This document shows, piece after piece, positions 45,405-55,819 of a stretch of 64,000 bases of DNA (positions are counted from its first letter, which is position 1; each line of letters opens with the position of its first letter). The position numbers were made by a program, and so were the translations under genes. The DNA is from Catonia carolina (lineage: Eukaryota > Arthropoda > Insecta > Hemiptera > Achilidae), in assembly GCA_035578175.1 (NCBI GenBank), contig JAQMRL010000008.1, forward strand, positions 60,072,541-60,136,540, written 5' to 3'. The notes under the pieces are model-generated. The model made no database searches. It was not told the DNA's origin and saw nothing but the letters and a program-made list of their open reading frames with translations.

Positions 45405-45660
45405 CGTTTGTTATCATTACCGCTTAACGCAGTAGAGACTTCAAAGAAAGGCGGAGCACAGTGACCTAGATCACAGCACAGAGCCAATTCACGTTCGTTA
45501 ATCGTATCCTGCATTGTCACATTTTGATCCAGCTGTGGATGACAGCCCAATGAAACATCAGCTGGAGTTCGGTGGAACAGAGTGTGACAGCAAAGAGGCA
45601 ACCTCACACCCGACCTTGGCTATTATTGGCTAGATCTCATCTGCAGTTTTTAGTTCGTTT
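45405..45660. other. GC-richer segment of unknown nature
   Basis: Composition shifts away from the AT-rich flanks. It includes AGTGACCTAGATCACAGC (a GTGA..TCAC palindrome) and an 82-codon minus-strand frame (45359-45607) with CCHTLFHRTPADVSLGCHPQ. No domain recognised; could be an old exon, repeat or regulatory segment. Confidence 0.3.
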
Positions 45661-45844
45661 GGTTATAGTAATCAAACTTTGTAGATAAAATTACTGGCTC
45701 AAGGTTCTGGTTACAGACAGCCATTTATACCTAAATTTATTACCTTTGTTTACTTACAGTTGATTTTCAATCTTTTTGTGTCTTTTCGGACACAACTACA
45801 GATGGTACATCATCTGAAAACCTAATGCAATGAACTCCGTTTAT

Positions 45845-45988
45845 TATCATAATGCGGTCGTGGGTTCGATTCCCACTCAAGCACGGCATATTTTCATACG
45901 TAACAAAAAATTATTTCATCATCCATCGTAAACAGTTACACCCCAACGTCGTCGCTAATGACCATTGCAGTTGATGCGACGTTAAATA
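45845..45988 (+). mobile_element. SINE-E copy 2, interrupted at its tail by mariner
   Basis: B-box GGGTTCGATTCC (about 45861), AGCACGGCATATTTTCATAC, CAACGTCGTCGCTAATGACC and TTGATGCGACGTTAAATA. It is collinear with 5704-5840. The mariner derivative begins right after the tail TA. Confidence 0.85.
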
Positions 45989-46035
45989 CGAGGTATGGCT
46001 ATTAAATAATGAGACTGACATAAAAAAATTTATTT

Positions 46036-46390
46036 TTATTTTATACATAAACACTTATTATCACCTTCAATATACACTCCGTCTCTATCCCTACAACGCT
46101 CCATGCGAATTTTGCATTGTTGGAAACAGTGCTGGAAGTCATCTTCTGTCAGCTCCTTCAGGACACGTGCCGCTTTTTCTTTTACAGCTTCCACAGACTC
46201 AAATCTTGTCCCTTTTAATGCAGATTTCACCTTAGGGAATAGGTAGAAGTCACATGGTGCAAGATCTGGTGAATAAGGTAGAAGGTTTAACACTGAGATG
46301 CTGTTCTTGACTAGGAACTTCTTGACAGATAACGCAGAATGAACTGGCGCATAGTCTTGGTAGAAAACCTATGATTTGTCCTTCCACATT
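46036..46390 (-). pseudogene. Mariner transposase C-terminus, left arm
   Basis: The minus strand reads VLNLLPYSPDLAPCDFYLFP, KVKSALKGTRFESVEAVKEK, then RVLKELTEDDFQHCFQQCKI and ends GVYIEGDNKCLCIK with a stop. YSPDLAPCD holds the third catalytic Asp of the DD34D triad; the residues that would hold the first two are absent or outside the copied half. Frame open from 46293 to 46036, with a break upstream in the FLVKNSIS region. Confidence 0.88.
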
Positions 46391-46464
46391 TCGGGGCGTT
46401 TTTTCCTTACTCTTTGACGTAGTTTAGAAAGTACCTTCACTGGGTTCCTGAAGGTCAAACAAGA

Positions 46465-46825
46465 GTAAGGAAAAAACGCCCCGAAATGTAGAAGGACAAA
46501 TCATAGCTTCTCTACCAAGACTATGCGCCAGCTCATTCCCCGTTATCTGACAAGAGGTTCCTAGTCAAGAACAGCATCTCAGTAATAGAAAATTTACCTT
46601 ATTCACCAGATCTTGCACCATGTGACTTCTACCTATTCCCTTAGGTGAAATATGCATAAAAGGGACAAAATTTGAGTCTGTGGAAGCTTTAAAAGAGAAA
46701 GAGCGGCACGTGTCCTGAAGGAGCTGACAGAAGATGATTTCCAGCACTGTTTCCAACAATGTAAAATTCGCATGGAGCGTTGTAGAGATAGAAACGGAGT
46801 GTATATTGAAGGTGACAATAGGTGA
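46465..46825 (+). pseudogene. Mariner transposase C-terminus, right arm
   Basis: The plus strand gives KNSISVIENLPYSPDLAPCD, FYLFP, a stop, then a shifted frame with LKELTEDDFQHCFQQCKIRM-like sequence and ERCRDRNGVYIEGDNR. It carries more breaks than the left arm. Confidence 0.85.
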
Positions 46826-46892
46826 TTATGTATAAAATAAAAATAAAATTTTTTACAACGTCAGTCTCGTTATTTAAGAGCCACAGCTCGTA

Positions 46893-49552
46893 AATGAATT
46901 TTAAAAAATTCCGTTTTTCGTTAACTGTTATATATTTTGCATCTTTTCTGTTAGTAGTCTTGTAACATCTATATAAATTGAAATTTTTAAAATTTATTTA
47001 TAGAAATTTTTGTTTCTAAATTCTATACATTACAGTAAAAATTTTGCCGAATATAATCCTCGTGTTTACCTACTGAGTTGAATGTTCTACAAACTGTTAT
47101 CCTTTTTTGACCCCTCTCTTTTTACAAAATATTTTTTCTATTTAAGTACAAACAATTTTATTCAAGGCAAAGAAAAAGCTTTTAAAATTTTGCATATTTT
47201 AAAATTATCGGCGCATTACAAATTTACTTAAGATGTTCCAAACTTACGTTCGTTTCCCCATTCGTTTCTCTAGTTGTTTCTACAGACGTTCGTGGGGGTT
47301 TCTGCAGAAACATTAAGAACTGTAACTTTTATATTAAGTTTATTATAAGAACTTTGTTGGGTGGCGTTTACCGTATGATTTAATTGTTAATATTACCTTG
47401 TTAATTCGGAAGTGTTCGGATCCGGAATGGATTCATAACTAACTACAAATATAAATTATCTAATACAGAAGGGTAGCCAGTACAATTGTACATTTTTATT
47501 ATAACGTTTATTTCGTTTTTTCGAAATCTCGTTTTTTATAAATACTAGGAATACCAATAGGAAACTTCTCCGTCAGTTTAAAACAAATGTTTATTAACAG
47601 ATTAAACACTTACATTAATCATTACAGTTATAACATTTAGGAAATTACTGTAAACTATTTAACTTAATAACAGATCTTATTTATTACAAAATTAATTAAC
47701 CTTAACCAAAACATGTACTCAACGTAAGATAAAATATGGCTATTTGCAATCGATTAAGAATTAATCAGGTGCGTTCTACCTGACAGCAATAGCATACATT
47801 TTGCTCGTCATGTAGATTCTTTTTCAATAGGCAACGCACAAACTGGTTTTCTAACTGGCACACTTCACTGCTGTTCAACGCTGACTAACTGAAAAAAGGT
47901 AAGCGCTGTAAAAAACCATAAAATTATTCTAGATAAATAAATACTCAAACACAAAAAAATACCTAATAGAAAATCGACAGTAAGAAATCATAAAAGAACT
48001 AAGTAGCTTTTAACCCTACGGAATATAATAAAATGTTCTATTCTATACTGGAGTGTCGATACGTGTGTGAAGACTAGCCGCTTGCTCAGAAAGCAATAAA
48101 TCAAAGTTGTCAAAAAAAACGTCTCATACCATTGTTCAGCTAGTTTCGCTATATAACAGTCAATACTGCCTAAAAACCCAACATTAATGATTTATTTTAA
48201 ATGAAGAGACAATTTTAACTTGGAATTCTTACTTTTTCACGTGATCAATCGGTAATACGTCTGTTAAAATTATTTTTACAGTTATAAATTATTGTCTTTT
48301 ACGATCAATTTCCTGTAACGAACAATTGGAACTTAATCTGAACAACAGGAAAAGCCGATTTGTATATTGAAATTATGCTTTACAATCTCCAACAAAATCT
48401 ATTCGCTAAATTTAAACGATTTGCGTACTAAAAAATAATGTTTACGGTATGTAAATAACCTACCTAAAATTTATTAAAACAATATAGAAAAAAATTAAAT
48501 CGTAATGGAAGTAAATCTGACTTCACGTGCCCAGGTAGAGAGAAGTTCGATAACCTCATGTAAGATGCACTGAAAAGAAAGAGGGTTGTTGGCAGGCATT
48601 TTGGATAGATTAAGGGTGTACATTTTGTATCAGTGAAACAGTTTTTCATTGACAAGATCAAATACCTAAAAATGTTTTAAAAAGTGTAAGTATTAAGTAT
48701 TTATAAGAAACGGGGGATATATACGTAAATAAAATAACTACTTGATACCTAAGAACATATAAATGTAAACAAATTAATAGAAATGGATGTACCAAATCCC
48801 TGTTTATACAACTCCGTGGCAAAATGGTTTACTTTTTAATACTTAAAACTTAAAAATTATCTCAAAACTATATTTTTTTATTAAATTTCTAGATCCTTAT
48901 AAAAATAAACGTAACACCCTTTTATATTCTTTTCTATCTAACCGTTCATTTCGTTTTGTTGACCATAAAATATAATTCTTCGTGGGAATTGTAACAGTCA
49001 TTCTTTACAAAAAAGAAGAAAAGATTCAGTAAAAACAATGAAAAGTTGTTTTGATTATCGAGCAAACCGAGAGAAGAATAAAAATTTATTTCTGTATACC
49101 ATAGAAAAAATATCTTCTGAATTGTGATTGTTAAGTGCTCATTCTTTATCATTCTAAAGATTTGTTCATTTTGTAAAGTTTTTTTATCCACAACATTGCA
49201 ATAATTATAGAGTTTTAAAATGAAAATACTATTGCAATTATGAAATTTCTAGGCGCTTAAAAATTTCTCAAGTATTTTGGACAGCATTAATAAAAAGTAA
49301 ATCAGATTGACAATTTTTGTGTTATATTTAAAACGCAAAGTGTTGACTAATGTAGTCGTATATTAATTTGTAGATTCTTTTTATCTTTACCTACCAAATG
49401 TATTCAAATATTTTTGCATAATTGTGAATACGACGCTTTCGGAATTTTTTACTAAAACTTCGGAAATAAACATTGGTTAAAACTAGGTACTGTAATAAGA
49501 AGTGTTTTAGTTTATTCTTTATTCAGGAACTACAAAATACACCTAGGGTACA
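46893..49552. other. Long unassigned AT-rich sequence
   Basis: No gene or repeat family recognised in about 2.6 kb. Open frames are Asn/Lys/Phe-rich and look random. Confidence 0.5.
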
Positions 49553-49806
49553 TATCGGGTGCCCAACGAAGAGGTTGCTATTTTTGAATTAATATGTCGG
49601 ACGTATCGCACACTCTACAAACTGGAAACTTTACAGTTATAATAAATAGATATGTAAAAACGTACCCGCGAGTTTCATTTGCTTATGGTTAATCAAAACA
49701 AAATGGCGAAATAAGGAAATAATATTAAAAGTGAACAATAATCTTGTGGATAAAACCACTTGAAATCAAAGGGTATAACAGTGTGGGTTGCTGTCACCAA
49801 GAATGG

Positions 49807-50193
49807 GGGGCACGCCCCAGATCACACAGAGCGTGCTCATAGAACTGCAGTTTAGGTACCCAATCCTCACCGCTGTGAGGTAACGGGCGCTGGCTGTAGC
49901 ACCTCCGTGTGCTATTCGTAGTACACGGTTGTGCTCAGAATATCCATGTGTGGTAGAGCCACGTGCAAAGCATTAGCTGCGTAACGAGCTCGACGGTGAC
50001 TCGTCCAACGTTTACACGAGTACTGAGGGGAGTGAGGCGCCCTGCGGACGTGACCGCACCTACTCATTTGGGTTGGCCTCTCAGGGGCTTTGGGGTCCTA
50101 GGTAGCTCTCCGGAGCCACTATACTGCTTAAATTCCTTCGGAATGGCTGTGGATGGCCGAGGGGTGTCCGGCAACGGATAGGTGAATACGGAT
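49807..50193. mobile_element. GC-rich insert with 14 bp target duplication inside the transposase
   Basis: The flanks GTCACCAAGAATGG (49793-49806) and GTCACCAAGGATGG (50194-50207) repeat a transposase segment (VWVAVTK before, DGILSYD after). The 387 bp between them is visibly GC-rich (CACGCCCCAG, GTAACGGGCGCTGG, GAGTGAGGCGCCCTGCGGAC). An open frame (49963-50181) looks like composition, not a protein. No family recognised. Confidence 0.75.
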
Positions 50194-50199
50194 GTCACC

Positions 50200-50617
50200 A
50201 AGGATGGTATTTTATCGTATGATATATCCCATCAGACAGTGACTGGACACAGATACGCATCAATTTTTACTAATCAAATAGTTCCTTATCTTTCTGAGGC
50301 TGAGGTGCAGGACGTTTTTTCCAGCATGATGGAGCTCCTCCACGTTGTGCTAATTTGGCCAAAGCGGTTTAAACCAAAATCTTCCTAACCGTTGGATATA
50401 TCGTGGCAGCGCTCTTATGGACTGGCCTCCAAGAGCGCCTGACTTGTCTGTTTGCGATTTTTTTCCTGTGGGGCTTTTGGAAGGAAAAGTTGATTCTCAC
50501 ACCATTGAAACAGACGATGAATTAATGAGGCTGTTTGAAGAGGAACTGCTTTTAATACCTCAGCAATTTTTCAAAAACGCTTATGACTCATTTTGTTTGA
50601 GTTCAAATAAAGGTTAA
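50200..50617 (+). pseudogene. Mariner-like transposase C-terminal part
   Basis: Reads DGILSYDISHQTVTGHRYAS, FTNQIVPYLSEAEVQDV, then in a shifted frame FQHDGAPPRCANLAKAV, then after more indels WPPRAPDLSVCDFF, GLLEGKVDSHTIETDDELMR and a final stop. QHDGAPP and PPRAPDLSVCDFF hold the second and third catalytic Asp. At least two frameshifts. The N-terminal half is missing. Confidence 0.85.
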
Positions 50618-50889
50618 TGAAACGAATTGTGTTCATTTATAATTTATCACTTTCATATCTCTTTCATTTTATTACTTAATTAACATTGTAACAAAGCACA
50701 ATTTTGAAATGGTTACGCAAATAAAATTACTTTCTGCCATTTTGTTTTTATTTATCATAAGCAAGTGAAACTCGAGGGTACTTTTTTACATATCTATTTA
50801 TATAACCGTAAAGTTTCCGGTTCATAGAGTGTGCGATACGTCCGATATATTAATTTAAAAACAGCAACCTCATCGTGGGACACCCGGTA

Positions 50890-52373
50890 TATACCATCCA
50901 GAAGTTCAGCTATTTTTTTTGAAGAAACAAATGACGTGAAAAAAGAAAATTTTTTAAAATAATACACGTCAGTGGATAATTCAAGAGTAATGCAACGAAA
51001 ATAAAATTAATAAAATAGAAAAAAACATGTATGGACATTTTTTAAGAATTATTAACATTTTTTTGTAATTTGTTTTGTAGAGATTTTCTCCATTTTCTTC
51101 GTAGGCGGCATGTTAAATTTCGTCTTGGCATTTAATAAAATTGGAATTTTGACTTGAAAATATATGTTGTAATAGAAGCTAAACAATAATTTAAAAAGCG
51201 ACACTATATTTAAATTTTTATTAGATTGTAACACATGGTTTTGCTGCAGTCGTAATCTGTTGATTTTTTGAAATTCTTGTGGTTTCCTTGTACCGTGCGG
51301 ATTTACCAAAAAGTACCATACATCTGAGCAGCATATTGTATTTTTGAAAAACAAATTTTAAATAATTGAACTATAAATTTTATAGTGCTGCGACTCTAGT
51401 GGCAACAGTCACTAGTTTGCTTTGTCGCATAACCTGTTAGTCTACTGATCTAGTGACTTTAAATTCACCCTCACAGTATAACGAATAAACTTTTACCAAA
51501 GCATTTTTAAGAAAACTTATTTTATACAAATTTTTAAACATAATTGATTGTCTTTGTTATAGTTTTTTGTTTAAATGAAAAAAATTTATTACTGAAAAAA
51601 TGACAAAATATTAAAGAAATGTATACAGATAACTGGCTGTTTTAATATTTTATTAGACATAAAATTCTCATAGGCCTATGACTGTTTAAATTTATCATTT
51701 TATTTAAGTGGCATAAATTAATTAATTAGTTTTCGTTGGGTTATTACCATTTTTTCAACATTAATGTAAATTAAAATATTATTTTTTTCAGAATATTAAA
51801 TTTGTTCATTTTCTGATGTTTTATGTTCGTATTTTATTCAATTCTGAGTTTATGTAATGTAATTTGTGTATTATTCAAAATATAAATGTCAGTTAGTTCT
51901 CTACGTTTTATAATTTTATTTCTTTTAAGTAAAACGTAAAACATATAGAATTAAATAGTTGAAAATTTAGTTACATTATAATTATTACTTTTAATGATAA
52001 TGTAGTTCGTAATTACTATAAATTTTATTTTAATTAATTTAATAATAACAGTGCTGATGAATTTTAAATTAATTATATGTAATATTCTGAATTCGTATTC
52101 AGAACTGAACGGCAACTTTTTGAACCGTTTTAACATTGTAATGTAAAGTTTAATAAATATAATTGTTAAAAATGTAAATAGGTTTAATGAATATTTGCCC
52201 CTCCATTTAAACATTTTTAGACTTATTTATTTTGTCTAATATTTTCCATATATCTAATTTTTATTGTTCAGTCTGACGTAAATTTTAAATTGAAATCTCT
52301 AATACGGGTTTAAAAAATGAAACAAATTCAAATTTTATTTTTTTATCCCTGGTATTATCATCTTTGTATTTAG
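50890..52373. other. Unassigned AT-rich sequence
   Basis: No gene or repeat recognised. Confidence 0.5.
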
Positions 52374-52377
52374 TACT

Positions 52378-52728
52378 CGTTGCAGGGCTAAAATGAGAAG
52401 TTCTGTTTCTTATCACGTGGTCAGCCAATTAAATGACTTAATCATTTAAGAAAAGAAGAGGTAAAGGTGCAAAAGACACTAATCAGAGTTGTCTCCTCTG
52501 AAAGTAATAAATTTCATTATACAGCCAGACCCTGTGGTGAATGAAGTAAAGGTGTTATTTGCAGAGTAGAAAATACGTATGTGCTCTTCAGAGGGCCCGG
52601 CATGCTGATAAGCGTACTTTTCCACTCAGTGAGGAAGACAGTGGAATCCACCTCACTCCTCGTTTTACTTAGTAAAACCTCTACAGGTTCAAAGTGATTT
52701 TTCGGCTGATGACGTAAGCAACAACAAC
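52378..52728 (-). mobile_element. SINE-B copy 5 (minus strand), lacking its 3' end
   Basis: The reverse complement has the start (TTGTTGTTGCTTACGTCATC), CACTGAGTGGAAAAGTACGC and the AGCCCTGCAAC segment. The final CACTCCACCTGCC..GGGCA part is absent. Confidence 0.9.
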
Positions 52729-53067
52729 ATATGTAGAATATTTTTAAGGCGTTAGAAAACAATTTTATTATATTTTCCCAAAAATAAATATTATCCGTTG
52801 TATTATTTTTAAGGGCAGATTTCAATAATTAGACGGTTCTTGTGTTTTTTGATCGGCAAATAACTTTTTAAACCAGACTGTATTCAAATCTATCTATTCC
52901 AACTTGACAAAACTGTAACATGGAAATCTCCTATTAAATCAAACAAATTAAACAACTACACAAACAACACATAACATTTAAATGGAACTGCTGGTTAATT
53001 GGACAAAATTAAAAATTATCTCTGGGTAACAAGCTTTTGTATTTGTGTGTATTTATACATTGAATTA

Positions 53068-53778
53068 CAGTGCAAGTTCGCTAATGTTCTTATAAAAGCA
53101 GCGAATGTTTGGATTACCGAAAAGTTCGGATTATAGAATTTTTGTCTGAAAGGCAATATAGTCTACATGTTTAAAATGAGTAGATAACAATTGTTTATGT
53201 TGGAATAAACTAATTTAATAATAGTTTGTGTATAATAAATTGACATTACTTGTCTTTTCCAGAAAAAGGTCACATAAAAGAAATAAATTAACAAAAAAAA
53301 AGTGTGTCAATACTGTACATACAGTAAGTTAATTAAAATAATATGTACAGTTGTTTTAACGCAATAACCTATTTTTCAATAATAAAATAGTACGTTTTAG
53401 TAACCTCTATTTTTTTTACAAAAAAGTCGCTTATTTCCTTCTGTTTCTTGGAAGCTAAACTTTGTTCGAATGCTTCGTCTCGAAGCTGCATAAGCAATAT
53501 AGTTTATAAAACGGCTTATCGGTTTCTATAAACTTATTAAAACTTGCAACTGCTACTTCATGGTTTATTTTATTTTCCGATATTTTTTCGTCATCATCAT
53601 CATCATTTTGCAGAGTCATGTGTACGATTTTGGCGTCTGATTACCGTATTAAGACATTCGAAAAATAACCGTACAAGAGGAAATCATTTACGCTACGTAA
53701 AAACAAATTTTATTTGTTTATAGTTCGGATTACTGAAGGGTTCAGATTAAAGAGGTTTGGATTAGCGAGTTTTAACTG
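53068..53778 (-). mobile_element. pogo/Tigger-like element remnant
   Basis: Left end CAGTGCAAGTTCGCTAATGT and the reverse complement of the right end CAGTTAAAACTCGCTAATCC, each with TA outside (53066-53067, 53779-53780). Subterminal GTTCGGATTA motifs occur in both arms. The minus strand of the centre reads DDDDDEKISENKINHEVAVA, SFNKFIETDKPFYK, like the tail of Tigger/jerky-type transposases. 711 bp, strongly shortened. Confidence 0.75.
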
Positions 53779-53944
53779 TACTGATATATGGAATACATTG
53801 GTAAGGTACCACCACGTATTTCAACATTGACATACTGTAACAGATTCAAAACATGTTTTCACGTTTAATCACAGGTACATCTTGGTAAGTAACAAAAGTA
53901 ACAAAAACAGTACGTAGGGACTTAAACTTTTCAACAGTTAACTA

Positions 53945-54812
53945 AGTTTTTTGCTCTTGCCTAATGTATATGTATTAAACTTATATGTAACAGTACTGTT
54001 TTCACATCGATTTTTCGAAATCGAGTTTTCACTGGATCTACACGTTTTCAGACCCTCTGAACCCAAAAAGCGATTGGTCTGTGTGTGTGTGCGTGAACAG
54101 AATATCTCAAGAACGTAACATTGTACGAACTTGAAACTTGAAACTTAAGTTAGATATCACTAAAAGACCCGAAACGAACATTTTCATCAAAATCGGTCAA
54201 CCGGAAATATTAGTTGGTTCGTGTCATTTTTAATTTTTTTCGAGTTTCTCAAAAACGGCTCCTACGATTTTATTAAAAATCGCCTCATTTACTACATTTT
54301 ATATGCTCTACAAGGTAGAGTAGGCGCCATGTCTGCTGAAATTCTTGGTGAGGCTGTTTTCTCGTAAAAAAAATGTTTTTTTAAGATTAAAATTCTACAA
54401 CTTTTATTTCTAACTTTTTTTTGTATAACCCTTAGTTTAGCGGTAATTAGCGATTTTCTGTTTTTTTCTCACGAAATCGTGTAAAAAATCGATTTTTAAA
54501 GATTTCAGCCTTATTATGCATTTAACGACAAACAAATATAATAAAATTTATAGGAAATTAAAAGATCTACAACTTTATTTAGAGCATTTTTCTCTACAGA
54601 GCCTAGTTTAGCGTGAAAGAGTGATTTTCCGTATGTTTAAGCTAAACGGAAGTTGATTTTCACTTTCTGTCTTTCACTCGTGATTAAAATAAGATTATGT
54701 TTATTGAGGTTCGTTTTTTGTTTATTTTTAATGTTTTATTACTAATATTGGGTTATATTATTAATTATTTGCATTGGCAAGAGAAAGTTGTGTGTTTCAC
54801 ACCAGATTTTTC
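53945..54812 (+). repeat. Repeat C, copy 9
   Basis: Full order of segments: TTTTTTGCTCTTGCC, GAAATCGAGTTTTCACTGG, GT run (54079-54091), CTCAAGAACG, GGCGCCATGTCTGCTGAAAT, both ACAACTTTTATTT-type modules and GCATTGGCAAGAGAAAGTTG with TTTCACACCAGATTTTT. Confidence 0.92.
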
Positions 54813-54814
54813 CA

Positions 54815-55540
54815 TGTACAGCACTCAAAAAATTAAAATCGTACTTCATCTATGTTAATATGAACTTACTGGACAACTCTTACGTGTCTCCGCAGAGAGA
54901 TTACTTCATTCATACAAAAAAAAACTTTTATAAGTAGGTACTTAATTTAAGTTCAGCTTGTTGACGATATAAATAATACGAAAAAGGTTCTGAATAAATA
55001 TAAATATATGCTGTAGAATTTAAAGTATAAATTTGATTTATAAAACATTGTCGGGTACGAACTACCGTATAGAATTTGAAATTTATTAATTTTAAATAAA
55101 TATGAATCACCGGAATACAGTAGATAGTAGTAAGAACGCTTGCCAAAAATACAGGTTGTGCTATCGTGGCTGTACCACGTAGTCAGCCAATTTAAAAATA
55201 TTTATGTAAATAATTCATCAATTAGTTTTGAACATCCATTGCTAGCCATCACCAACAAAATGATTATAGTACAATTTTGATATTGAAATCAAAGCAAAAG
55301 TACAATTACAATTAGTTACAATTTCTTTAGATTCTTTTTCAAATTCAGCAAAATCTAGAATATATTTTTAAGTAGATGAGTTTTCTTTGTTTTATGCCAT
55401 TATTGAAGAAAACCCCTGAATAGGGGAACTTTGTGGATGCAATTCATGTGTGGTATCGCTTTTAAATAAGTTTGAAGGATATCTTCTTTTCAGTTGCCGA
55501 GTGTCGTTTTAATTATCTAAGAGTGAGATGGCTTGGTGAG
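54815..55540. other. Unassigned AT-rich sequence
   Basis: No gene or repeat recognised. Confidence 0.5.
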
Positions 55541-55542
55541 TT

Positions 55543-55815
55543 TTTTACTTTCTCTTGCCTATATGAATATATAAGAAAGGGAAGTATTGTTTTCATGTCA
55601 ATTTTTCGAAATCGAGTTTTCACCCGATCTACACGATTTAAGACCCCTGAACCCAAAAAACATGTTTTTGGCGATTAGTTTGTGTACATGCGTCTGTGTG
55701 TGTGTGTGTGTGAGTGAATAAAATATTTTAAGAACGGAACATCGTACAAACTTGAAACTTGATACTTAAGTTAGGTACCATTAGAGGACCCACACAAACA
55801 TTTTCATCAATAGGT
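55543..55815 (+). repeat. Repeat C, copy 10 (5' end only)
   Basis: TTTTTTACTTTCTCTTGCCT to ACACAAACATTTTCATCAA. GT run at 55697-55713. It breaks off at 55815. Confidence 0.9.
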
Positions 55816-55819
55816 TAGA

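Larger units (their letters stand above)
45989..46890. mobile_element. Palindromic mariner derivative: two 3' halves head to head
   Basis: Left end CGAGGTATGGCTATTAAATA and right end (reverse complement) CGAGCTGTGGCTCTTAAATA are both the same mariner terminus. TA flanks both sides (45987-45988, 46891-46892). The left arm carries the transposase C-terminus on the minus strand, the right arm a second copy on the plus strand. The arms are inverted repeats throughout, down to ACATTTCGGGGCG (46387) and CGCCCCGAAATGT (46478), around a centre of about 46 bp. 902 bp in total. Confidence 0.92.
49555..50887 (+). mobile_element. Mariner-like DNA transposon with about 160 bp terminal inverted repeats
   Basis: The left end TCGGGTGCCCAACGAAGAGG and the reverse complement of the right end CCGGGTGTCCCACGATGAGG stay inverted for about 160 bp (shared blocks include GGACGTATCGCACACTCTA, GAAACTTTAC, TAAATAGATATGTAAAAA, GAGTTTCA and AACAAAATGGC). 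TA flanks both ends (49553-49554, 50888-50889). It carries a broken transposase and a GC-rich insert. Confidence 0.9.

Noticed and set aside
46565..46818. Minus-strand frames with mariner-like residues
   Set aside because: They are antisense shadows of the right arm of the palindromic mariner, whose coding direction there is plus.
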